DNA of 64,000 nt from Anaerolineae bacterium (GTDB lineage Bacteria > Chloroflexota > Anaerolineae > Aggregatilineales > Phototrophicaceae): contig JAJDXR010000086.1 of the NCBI GenBank assembly GCA_022823165.1, positions 1 through 64,000 of the forward strand. The letters are read 5' to 3'. Below are positions 35,826-44,844 of this stretch, piece after piece. A program made the position numbers and the translations under genes. The notes under the pieces were generated by a model that saw nothing but the letters and a program-made list of their open reading frames with translations, searched no databases and was not told the DNA's origin. Positions within the stretch are counted from its first letter, which is position 1. Every line of letters begins with the position of its first letter.

Positions 35826-36267
35826 CAGCAGAGCCTCTATGGAGCTAGGATGGTCGCAATGATTAATCGAATGCTATCGTCTTTTTAAGCGATTGTCAAT
35901 TTTTGGACTTCGGGGCCAGGCTGGGCAATCGCTTCAAAACAGGCGTTCCCTGCGACGAGCAAAACTAAACTGAAATTTAACCACCGAGGACACCGAGAGC
36001 ACCGAGAAATGCGATTGATCAGAGATTTCGCGGCATTTTGTCGCAAAATTTTTTGACGCGAAGGAAGTTTATCGGCAAAGTTGCGGCTGGCCCGCTCAAT
36101 TTAAGCAGTGGATTTAGGAGAAAAGTTGTCAAAAGAACCTAAACTCCGTGTCCTCGGTGTACTCGGTGGTAAAGATTATTTTGATGCAATTGCCCTGACT
36201 AGCCCATCTACAAAGTAAGGTCGCCGCCCGGCTCTGTGGTAGAATACGCTGGCATTTTACCTGGCGC
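35826..36267. other. Intergenic region with repeat element
   Basis: A 442-bp gap between divergent genes. It holds the repeat element 35923-36195 and, at 36236-36246, a TGTGGTAGAAT extended -10 box for the Sua5 gene. No small gene was seen. Confidence 0.5.
35923..36195. repeat. Composite intergenic repeat, CACCGAG family
   Basis: The inner arms are TTTAACCACCGAGGACACCG (from 35976) and the complementary GTGTACTCGGTGGTAAAG (to 36174). The outer arms are GGGCAATCGCTTCAAAA (35923-35939) and, inverted, TTTTGATGCAATTGCCC (36179-36195). The outer motif also occurs near 10751, 11808, 23968 and 31608, so the full unit is about 273 bp. Confidence 0.65.
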
Positions 36268-37341
36268 ATGAGGGGCATGTTGACGCGAAAATCTGACCCT
36301 AATGTAAACGAGCCGCAGCATTTTCGCGTCAGCGCCGAGCAGCCGGCGGCGCCTGCCATCGCGCTTGCCGCCCGGGCTATCAAAGCCGGCGGCCTGGTCG
36401 CCTTTCCCACGGAAACAGTCTACGGCTTGGGCGCCAATGCCCGCGACGAAGACGCGGTGGACAAGATCTTCCGCGCCAAAGGACGCCCGGCCACCGACCC
36501 GCTGATCGCCCATATCGCTGACGCCGACCAACTGAATGATCTGGCGCGCGATGTACCCGATCTGGCGCATGAACTGGCCCGGCGTTTCTGGCCCGGCGCG
36601 CTGACGCTGGTGCTGCCTAAGTCGGCCGCGCTGCCAGCCAACCTGACCGCGGGCCTGGACACGGTCGCGGTGCGCATGCCCAATCACGCGGTCGCCACAG
36701 CCCTAATCGAAGCGGCCGGTGTAGCAATCGCCGCGCCCAGCGCCAACCGCTTCTCCCGCCCCAGCCCGACAACCGCTCAACATGTCCTTGACGATCTTGC
36801 TACTGAAATTGATGTGCTGCTGGATGCGGGACCGACCGCCATCGGTCTGGAATCCACGATTCTGGATCTCACGCGCGATCCGCCGCAGTTGCTGCGTCCC
36901 GGCGGCCTGCCGCTGGAGGCTCTGCGTCAATTCATCCCCGATCTGCGCTTTGCGCCGCGATTTCTCGGCGATGCCGAAGCCGCGCCAGCGCCCGGCACAC
37001 TGCTCAAGCATTACTCGCCCCGCGCCGAGCTGCTGCTCTTTCAAGGCCACGACGATGCCGCCGTCTACGCCACCATGCGCGCGCAAATCGCCGCCGGCAG
37101 GCGAGTCGGCCTGATGCTCAACGCCGCCGATGCCGCCGCTTTCGCCGACCTCGATGTCAAAGTCGAGAGCTTGGGCGATTCTGCCGAGCAGGCCGCGCTG
37201 CGCCTCTTCGCCGCCATGCGCGCTTTGGACGGCGCGGGGGTGGATTGCATCCTGGCGCGCTCGCCGGAAAAGCGAGGGTTGGGGCTGGCAGTCTGGGACC
37301 GCCTGCTGCGCGCGGCCGAGGGGACCTTAATCGAAGTTTGA
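36268..37341 (+). CDS. tsaC: Threonylcarbamoyl-AMP synthase (Sua5/TsaC family)
   Basis: A 357-aa enzyme that makes threonylcarbamoyl-AMP from threonine, bicarbonate and ATP, the first step of the t6A modification at position 37 of ANN-decoding tRNAs. The YrdC domain has GGLVAFPTETVYGLGANA (about residues 43-60), KIFRAKGRPATDPLIAHI and SANRFSRPSPTTAQHV. Beyond about 210 it continues into the C-terminal Sua5 domain, after LLRPGGLPLEALR and PGTLLKHYSPRAELLL, so this is the long Sua5 form. ATG 36268 is used; ATG 36277 is possible. It lies two genes before radA but is not evidently in an operon. Confidence 0.92.
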   Translation: MRGMLTRKSDPNVNEPQHFRVSAEQPAAPAIALAARAIKAGGLVAFPTETVYGLGANARDEDAVDKIFRAKGRPATDPLIAHIADADQLNDLARDVPDLAHELARRFWPGALTLVLPKSAALPANLTAGLDTVAVRMPNHAVATALIEAAGVAIAAPSANRFSRPSPTTAQHVLDDLATEIDVLLDAGPTAIGLESTILDLTRDPPQLLRPGGLPLEALRQFIPDLRFAPRFLGDAEAAPAPGTLLKHYSPRAELLLFQGHDDAAVYATMRAQIAAGRRVGLMLNAADAAAFADLDVKVESLGDSAEQAALRLFAAMRALDGAGVDCILARSPEKRGLGLAVWDRLLRAAEGTLIEV

Positions 37342-37423
37342 CACCGCCTCAGCTATGATATGCGGCCGGAGGCGCGCGCCTCGCGCTCATGGCGCCGGAG
37401 CATGTGAAGCAGCAAGCTGAAAC

Positions 37424-37590
37424 TTTACCACCGAGTTCATCGAGTTAAATTGAGGACACAGAGAATTTGGCCTTCCTTCGACCTATGCCCGAAATCTACC
37501 TTCTCAAGACTGCGGGAACCGCCGCCGCCTAACAGACTTATCAGCTTTTCTCGGTATCCACTATTCCCTCTGTGACCTCGGTGGCAAGGG
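37424..37590. repeat. Intergenic repeat, CACCGAG family
   Basis: The left arm is TTTACCACCGAGTTCATCGA with GAGGACACAGAGA beyond it. The right arm is CCCTCTGTGACCTCGGTGGC, its approximate inverse. The unit is about 167 bp and imperfect compared with the copy at 23991. Confidence 0.6.
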
Positions 37591-37647
37591 GTCGTATCAA
37601 CGGATACACCGGCTGCGCAACTCAGCCAGCGCAAGTTCGCTTAGCGC

Positions 37648-37660
37648 CTGTGCTATAATC
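37648..37660 (+). promoter_or_regulatory. Extended -10 promoter (TGCTATAAT) for asnS
   Basis: CTGTGCTATAATC has TATAAT at 37654-37659 with the TGn extension. Transcription should begin near 37666. That leaves no room for a leader before ATG 37674 but fits a GTG start at 37698 with its own Shine-Dalgarno site. Confidence 0.65.
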
Positions 37661-37697
37661 GCGCTGTACAAGCATGTCGACAAGCAAGGATCAGCCT

Positions 37698-39035
37698 GTG
37701 ACGCAAGTGATACAAATCAAAGACATCGCCAGATACGACGGCCAGCAGGTCACGGTCCGCGGCTGGGTCTACAACCGCACGGGCAAAGGCCGGCTGCAAT
37801 TCATCTTGCTGCGCGATGGCAGCGGGCAAGCGCAATGCGTGGCCTTCAAAAAAGAGCTGAGGCCCGACGAATTCGAAATCGTCCGCGGTCTTTCGCAGGA
37901 ATCCTCGGTTATCATCACCGGCACAGTTCGCGCCGATCAGCGCGCGCCCGGCCTCCCCGGCGGCTATGAAATCGGCATTCAGCGGCTGGAACTGCTGCAG
38001 CAAGCCGATGACTATCCCATCACACCCAAAGACCACGGCACCGAATTCTTGATGAACCATCGCCACCTGTGGGTGCGCAGCAACCGGCAGTGGGCCATTC
38101 TGCGCATACGCGCCACCATCATCAAAGCCATGCGCGATTGGCTGGACGACCAGGGTTTTCTGCTGGTCGATACGCCCATCATCACGCCGGCCGTCGGCGA
38201 AGAAACCACGACCCTATTTGATGTCGATTACTTCGGCGAGACCGCCTATCTGGCGCAGACCGGCCAACTCTACAACGAAGCCAATATCATGGCTTTTGGC
38301 AAGGTCTACTGCTTCGGCCCCACCTTCCGCGCCGAGAAGTCCAAGACGCGCCGTCACTTGATCGAATTCTGGATGCTCGAGCCTGAGATCGCTTTCTGCT
38401 CGCTTGAAGAGCTGATGGATATCGAAGAAGGTTTGGTCAGCGCAGTCGTTGAGCGGGTGCTGGCCAAACATCCCCAGGAACTGGCGATCATTGAGCGAGA
38501 CATCAAGAAACTGGAGGCGATAACCGCGCCTTTCGCGCGCATCAGCTATGATGACGCCGTGGCCCGCTTGCAAACCCGGCGCGCCGAATTGGACGACCCG
38601 CAGCAGCAAGCCGAGCTGGCGATCGAATGGGGCGAGGATTTCGGCAGCCCGCATGAAACCGCGCTGGCGGAGATGTTTGACAAGCCCGTCTTCGTCTACC
38701 ACTACCCCACAGCGGTCAAAGCCTTCTATATGACGCCGGTGGCGGGACGGCCCGAAGTCTGCCGCAGCGTCGATTTGCTGGCGCCGGAGGGTTACGGCGA
38801 AATCATCGGCGGCAGCGAGCGCATCCACGACCTCAACCTGCTGGCGACTAATATCGACCAGATGGGCTTGGGCCGCGAAGCCTACGAATGGTATCTGGAA
38901 TTGCGGCGCTTCGGCAGCGTACCGCACGCCGGCTTCGGCATCGGCATTGAGCGCACGGTCGCCTGGATCTGCGGCTTGAATCACGTCCGCGAGACGATTC
39001 CCTACGCCCGCCTGCTCAACCGAAAATATCCCTAG
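37698..39035 (+). CDS. asnS: Asparagine--tRNA ligase
   Basis: A 445-aa class IIb aminoacyl-tRNA synthetase charging tRNA-Asn. The N-terminal OB anticodon-binding domain has VRGWVYNRTGKGRLQF. Class II motif 2 is in FGPTFRAEKSKTRRHLIEFWM. Motif 3 is GFGIGIERTVAWICG, ending in VRETIPYARLLNR. The overall size (about 440 aa) and the single compact catalytic domain without the AspRS insertion support AsnRS. GTG 37698 has AAGGA at 7 bp spacing and matches the usual N-terminus (TQVIQIKDIARYDG). ATG 37674 would start at the predicted transcription start. The gene converges on radA with a 4-bp overlap. Confidence 0.92.
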   Translation: MTQVIQIKDIARYDGQQVTVRGWVYNRTGKGRLQFILLRDGSGQAQCVAFKKELRPDEFEIVRGLSQESSVIITGTVRADQRAPGLPGGYEIGIQRLELLQQADDYPITPKDHGTEFLMNHRHLWVRSNRQWAILRIRATIIKAMRDWLDDQGFLLVDTPIITPAVGEETTTLFDVDYFGETAYLAQTGQLYNEANIMAFGKVYCFGPTFRAEKSKTRRHLIEFWMLEPEIAFCSLEELMDIEEGLVSAVVERVLAKHPQELAIIERDIKKLEAITAPFARISYDDAVARLQTRRAELDDPQQQAELAIEWGEDFGSPHETALAEMFDKPVFVYHYPTAVKAFYMTPVAGRPEVCRSVDLLAPEGYGEIIGGSERIHDLNLLATNIDQMGLGREAYEWYLELRRFGSVPHAGFGIGIERTVAWICGLNHVRETIPYARLLNRKYP

Positions 39036-40414
39036 TCTGAGTCGACCGACAGCACTGCCCGCAAGGCCTCGGCCACGCTGCGGACTTCAATGAGCTGGAT
39101 GCCCTCAGGCAGGTCGCTGACGCGCCTCCCCAGCTTGGGCGCCAGCGCGCGCCTGAAGCCGATCTTCCGCGCTTCATTCAGCCGCGCCGGCAACTGCCCC
39201 ACGCGGCGCACCTCCCCGCTGAGCCCGACCTCGCCCACAATGGCGAGATCAGCCGGCAGCGCCCGGTCCTGATAACTGGAGGCGATCGCCAGCGCCATGG
39301 CCAGATCCGAGGCCGGCTCGGTGATGCGCAGCCCGCCGATCACGTTTACGAAGATATCCTGTTCCCACAGCTTCAAACCAACGCGCTTGCTCAAGACGGC
39401 GCTGATTAGCAGCAGCCGGTTCAGGTCAATGCCATTGGGCGTGCGCCGCGGATTGCCAAAAGCCGTGGGGCTGGTCAACGCTTGCAGCTCCACCAGCAGC
39501 GGGCGTGTGCCTTCCAGCGTGATGGCAATGGCGGAGCCGGACGCGTTAATCACGCGCTCTTCCAGAAAAGCCTCGGAGGGGTTGGGCACCTGCGCCAGGC
39601 CGGCGCCGCTCATCTCGAAGACGCCGACTTCGCTGGTCGCGCCGAAGCGATTCTTGACGCCCCGCAGCAGCCGATACTGCTGAAAAGGATCGCCCTCGAG
39701 ATATAGGACGGCGTCAACAATGTGCTCCAGCACGCGCGGACCAGCAATGTTGCCGTCTTTGGTCACATGGCCAATAATCAGTATGCTGAGGCCGCTGCCC
39801 TTCGCCAGCCGCTGCAACTCTGTGGCGCATTGGCGCACCTGCGCCACCAAGCCGGCGGTCGAGTTCAACGCGGGGTCTTGAGTCGTCTGTATCGAATCAA
39901 TCACGAGCAGCCTTGGATTCAAGCGCTGCGCCTGGCTGATGATCTCACTCAGATCCGTTTCCGTGAGTAAATACAGCTCCGGCGCGCTTAACCCCAGGCG
40001 CTCGGCGCGCAGCTTGATTTGCCCGGCGCTCTCTTCGCCGCTGACATACAGAACAGGACCGGTCGTCGCCGCCAGTTTGGCCGAAAGCTCCAATACCAGC
40101 GTCGACTTGCCAATGCCGGGTTCGCCGCTCAGCAGCACCAGCGAGCCCGGCACCAAACCGCCGCCCAGCACGCGGCTGAATTCTGCTATCGGCAGCGCGA
40201 TGCGCGTATCCTGGCTCATCTCGATGTCGGCGAGCCGCTGCGGCGCCCGCTTGCCCGCAGACCTGGAGTCGCGCGCGCCGCCAGCGCTTCGGCTCGTCAG
40301 CTCGACCTGCTCCTCCATGGTCGCGAATTTCCCGCATTGGGGACATCGCCCCAAGAATGCCTCGCTGCGCTTGCCGCAGTTGGAACAGACGTAAAAGCTG
40401 CGCGCTTTTGCCAT
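39032..40414 (-). CDS. radA: DNA repair protein RadA (Sms)
   Basis: A 460-aa RecA-like ATPase that helps branch migration in recombinational repair. The N-terminal zinc finger has C10-x2-C13 and C24-x2-C27. The Walker A motif is LLSGEPGIGKST (about residues 93-104). The RadA-specific KNRFG motif is in GVKNRFGATSEVGVF (about 250). The C-terminal Lon-protease-like domain (about 285-460) includes DLAMALAIASSYQDRALP and GEVGLSGEVRRV. The length and all hallmarks are normal. ATG 40414 starts just after the zinc-finger leader. A disrupted SGNH gene ends 17 bp upstream on the same strand. Confidence 0.95.
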   Translation of the reverse strand: MAKARSFYVCSNCGKRSEAFLGRCPQCGKFATMEEQVELTSRSAGGARDSRSAGKRAPQRLADIEMSQDTRIALPIAEFSRVLGGGLVPGSLVLLSGEPGIGKSTLVLELSAKLAATTGPVLYVSGEESAGQIKLRAERLGLSAPELYLLTETDLSEIISQAQRLNPRLLVIDSIQTTQDPALNSTAGLVAQVRQCATELQRLAKGSGLSILIIGHVTKDGNIAGPRVLEHIVDAVLYLEGDPFQQYRLLRGVKNRFGATSEVGVFEMSGAGLAQVPNPSEAFLEERVINASGSAIAITLEGTRPLLVELQALTSPTAFGNPRRTPNGIDLNRLLLISAVLSKRVGLKLWEQDIFVNVIGGLRITEPASDLAMALAIASSYQDRALPADLAIVGEVGLSGEVRRVGQLPARLNEARKIGFRRALAPKLGRRVSDLPEGIQLIEVRSVAEALRAVLSVDSD

Positions 40415-40431
40415 AAGACTGTGACCGCCGT

Positions 40432-41733
40432 CTATCGATTAGGACCGGGAACCTGAGCGCAGTCCGCAAGATCGCCGCGCTCGAAAAACCGCCGGGCGCA
40501 ATCCGCCAGCAGTTCGCCCACCTTCCGATGCCCGCTGTTGCTCCAGTGTCTATCCGGCCGGGCGGCGAAATCGGCTGCCGCATCCAGGATGCTGATCGGA
40601 TTCAAATAGGGGATTTCAAGTTCGCGCATTAATTCCTCCGCTATCCGGAAGCGCCTGCCAGCAGTGGAGACATCCGCTGGCCATGGTACCAAGACCACAA
40701 GCAACTCCGAGCCGCTTGCCAAAACCGCGGCCTTAAGCTCGAGCAGATGCTGCCGGGTAACCTGGCGGCGGCGCTCAAGTTTTTCCGGCGCTGCCATCGG
40801 CGCCGCGGCGGTCTCTTTCAGCCTCAGCAGCAGTGTACCCAGGCGCGTCACGCCCAACAATCTTTCCAGCTCGCTGGAGGGCGGAAATACGCCATAAGCG
40901 CGAATATAACCGAGCGTGTAAAGGTCAAGCTCAATGACCCGTTCCTCAGCGTCAATCTCGTACTTGCGCAGGTGAATGAGTCTGTTCTGGGCATCCAGCG
41001 CATTCACCCAGGAGTCGACAGGCATCAGATTGTCATCAAAGTCATTATCGACGAATCCCAGTACGGTTAGCTGCGGCCGCAAGCTCGGCGCATAGTGGTC
41101 GAAGACCAGCCGCGCCTGATTGCTGCCAGTGCCCGGAATGCCTGTATTCCAGATGATAGCCTGCGGCAACAATCTCACCAGGGTCTCGGCATAGGAACTG
41201 CCTGCATCAGCGCTCATGCCCCAGGTGAAAGAGTCGCCGAGCAGGATGATGCAGGCTCTGTTTTCCCAGTCAGCCGGCAAGGCGAAGTCTTTCGAGCCAG
41301 CGTAGCCCTGCTTGTTAATGCTGCAGATGCGGCCGCTTAGCGTATATGCAGCGCAAGCGCTTTGCACATGGTCTTAATCATAGCGGCAGCCGGCGTCGCC
41401 ACATACCCACCAGGGCATGACGCTCAATTCAAAATCGGCCGGGCTGGAAGGGTAATAGCTGGCCAAGCCCGCAGCCGATAACAGCATCTCCAGGACGAGC
41501 AGGCTTGTCAATGTCACAATCGCAACCGTGGCGATGCTCCTAATCAGCCGCGAAATGAGCCGGCTGCCAGGCCGCTTTCGCCGCATTAACGCCGCCGCGA
41601 GCGCCATCCCCAAGCCGACAATAATCAACAGTGGCGGATTGAGGCCGGGAGTTCCGCCCGGCAACAGGAAGTCAAGTCCGATGCCGATGCCAATTACAGC
41701 AATACCAATTCCAAAAACAACGATCAAGCTCAT
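40432..41733 (-). pseudogene. Membrane-anchored SGNH-hydrolase-like gene interrupted by an in-frame TAA
   Basis: Two pieces in one frame: 41374-41733 (two membrane segments, ending VMPWWVCGDAGCRYD) and 40432-41367 (SGNH domain). They are separated by a single TAA at 41374-41376. Read through, they make about 433 aa that aligns along its length with the neighbour at 41914-43214; the stop lies where the paralogue has Ala (CHYLASEM). The domain has the nucleophile block LLGDSFTWG, the block NTGIPGTGSNQ and the catalytic D-x2-H pair in DRHWSNSGHRKVGEL. SGNH proteins are esterases or glycan O-acyl-processing enzymes. The second piece could start at GTG 41367, but without its membrane anchor. Nonsense mutation or sequencing error are the alternatives. 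Confidence 0.75.
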
Positions 41734-41913
41734 GACGAAGTTGAACGCAATTGGAAGCCCCAGCTATCTGGCCAGCGCTAACCAGTCGACATCTATAGTA
41801 TGACACAGCTCCTCGGTTGCGCTCGCTGCGACAATCACAAAGGCAGCGCATGAGCGATCAGGCTCAGCGAGACGCCGCTTGCGGGCAGTCAGGCTGCCAG
41901 CCGTTTCCCCGGC

Positions 41914-43214
41914 TTAGGGCAGCGTTACATGAGCGCATTCCTTGAATTCACCACTCCTCATAAACTGCTTAATGCAGTCAGCCAGCAAGCCGCCCACCTT
42001 TTGGTGGCCAGCGTTATTCCAATGCCAATCGGGCGCGTAATCCGCAGCGGCATCAAGCGCTTCGGCCGGCGAGAGGTAAGCAATGCCAAGCTCGTCAAAC
42101 AAGTCCACAGCCAGCTGATATTCGGTCCCGAGCGCTGCGATATCCGTCTTTTTCGGAATCAGCAATATAAGCAAGGCTGAATCCCGGGCCGCGCTGGCAT
42201 CGCGCAACCCGATTAAGTATTCGCGCGTGAGTTCAACCTGGCGGCTGAGCTGCGCGCGCTGGGCGATCCCCAGCTGTTTGCCCACGTAATCCACTGCGCT
42301 CACGAAGAGGGAGCCAATTCTGGTAGACCCAAGCAAGCGCTCGAATTCATTCGCGGGCGCTTCTACGCCGCGCCAACGATAATACAGCAAACTCTGTGCT
42401 TCCAGCTTGGTCACATTCCCCCAGGGATCCAAATGGTACTGCTGCAACGTGACGACCTCGCCGTCGCTTTTGATGCCGACGTAGTAGCCATCCACCGGGA
42501 AGAGATTGTCAAAGAAGTCGTTGATATAGAATCCGTAGATAGTGAGCTGGGGCCGCAATTCCGGCGCAAACATTTGGAAGGCCGCGTAGGACTGATTGGT
42601 CCCGACGCCGAATATGCCGGTATTCCAGACCAGCGCCCCCGGCAATGCCGCTTCTATCGTCTCGACATACGAGCGCCCAATGTCCGCGTCCTCCCCGAAG
42701 GTAAAGGAGTCGCCCAGCATCAGAATCCGCAGCCGCTCGCCTAAGTCGTCGCTATAGACAAAATCTTGCGTATCATGGAAGCCTTGCGCATTCAGGATGC
42801 AGTAGCGGCCGCTCATTTGACCCAATTCGCAGGCATCCGCCATCTCACTCGCCAGGTAATGGCAAGCCGGATCCTCGCATGTCCACCAAGGCGCGGGGCG
42901 CAGAAATTCTTCGGGGATATCCTGGGGAAAGTAGGTCTCGTAGCCGATGCCGCCTAGCGCCAGCTCCAATACAACCAGGGTGAAACCGAGATCAGCGCCG
43001 CCTTCGCGAGCGCGCTCCTTTGGTTGCGCAGCGCTTTCCGCAAGCCAGGCCGCGACGCGCCAACGCCCAGCAGGAGCGCGCAAATACCAGACAATATGAC
43101 AATGATCTGTAAGGAATTAAAGCCCGGGCGCGTACCGGGCAGCAAGTCAAGACCGAGGCCCGCGACAGTGATCAAGGCGCCCAAGCGCGCAAGCGATCGC
43201 GACGGATTAGACAT
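41914..43214 (-). pseudogene. Membrane-anchored SGNH-hydrolase-like gene with a frameshift
   Basis: A paralogue of the gene at 40432. The N-terminal part (from ATG 43214: MSNPSRSLARLGALITVAGL, two membrane segments) is read in one frame to about 42985. The rest (GFTLVVLELALGGIGYETYF, then the SGNH domain) is in another. Adding one base to the three-A run at 42983-42985 (plus strand) joins the two as ALISV-FTLVVLEL, matching the paralogue. The catalytic blocks are intact: MLGDSFTFGED, NTGIFGVGTNQ and DWHWNNAGHQKVGGL. The fixed protein would be about 433 aa. As written, only a truncated membrane peptide or an unanchored domain can be made. Confidence 0.75.
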
Positions 43215-43598
43215 CGTGAAATTTCGCCAACTTCTGCAGTGTCTCGCTTCAGTATTGCCAGATGCGCTGGTAAAAGACCCGCGGCAGCCGCATGACATTG
43301 GTCAAGCCGGCAATGCCGGCCGCTTGCGGATGCCGCCAAACAATTTCGCAAGCGGCGCCAGTTAATTCTACCGTATCCCTCAAGCCCTACAATATCAAGC
43401 CGAGGCGCATTAACGCCACTGCTGGAAAGAGCGATAGCGACGGCCGCTGACAAGGCCGTTAAACCAAGTCGACTGTCGGCTTGCCAGGGCGCCCAAGCGC
43501 AACGGTTTCAGAGCGCCAATATCCGCTTGCGCGTAACGGTATTGTAATAAGCGCCCCTTAGCCTGATAGATAAGGACCGCCAGCAAGGAGCAGGCTGC
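43215..43598. other. Intergenic region between divergent genes
   Basis: A 384-bp gap. AAGGAG (about 43584) is the Shine-Dalgarno site of the DUF3179 gene. No convincing gene, repeat or terminator was seen; short open frames look non-coding. Confidence 0.4.
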
Positions 43599-44771
43599 AT
43601 GAGAGCTATTCATTCTCTGACTCGCCCTTCGGGTCAAACAGGACTCGTTGTACTAATCGCCGGCGTCATTCTGCTGGGCGCGGCGCTCATCTCAGACGCT
43701 GACGATAGCGACTGCAGCCCACCCCATCTGCGCACGGTCAACTGGTCGACTGATTTCTGCCAAAGTATCGTGGACTTCGCTGAAATCCTGGTCGGCAATC
43801 CGGTCAAAGACGGCATCCCGTCGGTCAGCGACCCGGCCATGGAATCAATCAAAAGCGCGGCCGAGTGGCTCAACCAACGCTCGCCGGTGATCGCCGTGCA
43901 AATCGAGGACGAGGCGCGCGCCTACCCGCTGGCGATTCTAATGTGGCATGAAATCGCCAATGACGAAATCGCCGGCCTGCCCATCGCGGTGACTTTCTGC
44001 CCGCTATGTAACAGCTCGGTCGTATTTGAGCGCCAACTGGGCGATGAAGCGCTTGATTTCGGCGTCAGTGGTTTTCTGCGCAACAGCGACCTGATCATGT
44101 TCGACCGGCAAAGCGAGACCTGGTGGCAGCAACTGACCGGTGAAGCGCTTGTCGGCGCCTACGCCGGGACGCTGCTGGAGATCGCGCCGTCACAAGTTAT
44201 CAGCTTCGGCAGCTTCGCGGAGCGGCATCCCGATGGCTTGGTGATGTCGCGCGCTACCGGCTACAACCGTCAGTACGGTACCAACCCCTATCGCGATTAT
44301 GATACACAGCTGGGGCGCCCCTTCCTGTTCCGCGGCGAGATTGACCCGCGGCTCGATTCGCCGGTTGACCATGTGCTGGCGGCCGTAATCGGCGATGTCG
44401 CTGTCGCCTACCCCTTTGACAGCCTGCGTACCCAGCGCGTCGTCAACGATGTGGTCGCCGATACGCCGCTGGTGATCTTCTATCAGGGCGGGGTCGCCAG
44501 CGCGCTGGGTGATTACATCATCGATAATGCCCGCGATATTGGAACAGCCGGCATGTACAAAGCGACTCTGGACGACGGCGCCGCGCTGCGATTCGTCGCC
44601 GATGGCGATGGCAGTTTTCGCGATGAGGCGACGCAGTCGACCTGGAACGCCTTTGGAGAAGCCACAGCCGGCGAACTCGAAGGCAGCCAACTGCGCTGGA
44701 TAAACGCCTTCCCGCATTTCTGGTTTGCCTGGGCGGCTTTTCATCCCGAGACCTTGGTCTACGGAAGCTGA
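43599..44771 (+). CDS. DUF3179 protein, copy 1
   Basis: A 390-aa protein of the DUF3179 family. One N-terminal membrane segment or signal (LVVLIAGVILLGAALI) is followed by the family core: RSPVIAVQIEDEARAYPLAI, WHEIANDEIAG, and PIAVTFCPLCNSSVVF with the conserved C135-P-L-C138 pair. Next come GVSGFLRNSDLIMFDR, WWQQLTGEALVG and HFWFAWAAFHPET at the end. The protein should be exported. The function of DUF3179 is not known. The CPLC motif and the Dsb fusion of copy 3 hint at thiol chemistry or metal binding. It is the first of three tandem paralogues. Confidence 0.88.
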   Translation: MRAIHSLTRPSGQTGLVVLIAGVILLGAALISDADDSDCSPPHLRTVNWSTDFCQSIVDFAEILVGNPVKDGIPSVSDPAMESIKSAAEWLNQRSPVIAVQIEDEARAYPLAILMWHEIANDEIAGLPIAVTFCPLCNSSVVFERQLGDEALDFGVSGFLRNSDLIMFDRQSETWWQQLTGEALVGAYAGTLLEIAPSQVISFGSFAERHPDGLVMSRATGYNRQYGTNPYRDYDTQLGRPFLFRGEIDPRLDSPVDHVLAAVIGDVAVAYPFDSLRTQRVVNDVVADTPLVIFYQGGVASALGDYIIDNARDIGTAGMYKATLDDGAALRFVADGDGSFRDEATQSTWNAFGEATAGELEGSQLRWINAFPHFWFAWAAFHPETLVYGS

Positions 44772-44844
44772 TCCGCGGAGCAGATCTTGGCGACCTTCGC
44801 GCCGGCAGATGCTGTCGCGTTAACGCGTTTAATCAGGAGGCTGA

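Larger units (their letters stand above)
37342..37697. other. Intergenic region with repeat and asnS promoter
   Basis: A gap of about 350 bp. It contains the CACCGAG-family repeat (37424-37590) and the extended -10 promoter of asnS. Nothing else was seen. Confidence 0.5.

Noticed and set aside
37674..37697. ATG 37674 as the asnS start
   Set aside because: It lies only about 8 nt after the predicted transcription start and has no Shine-Dalgarno site, whereas GTG 37698 has AAGGA at 7 nt and fits the family N-terminus.
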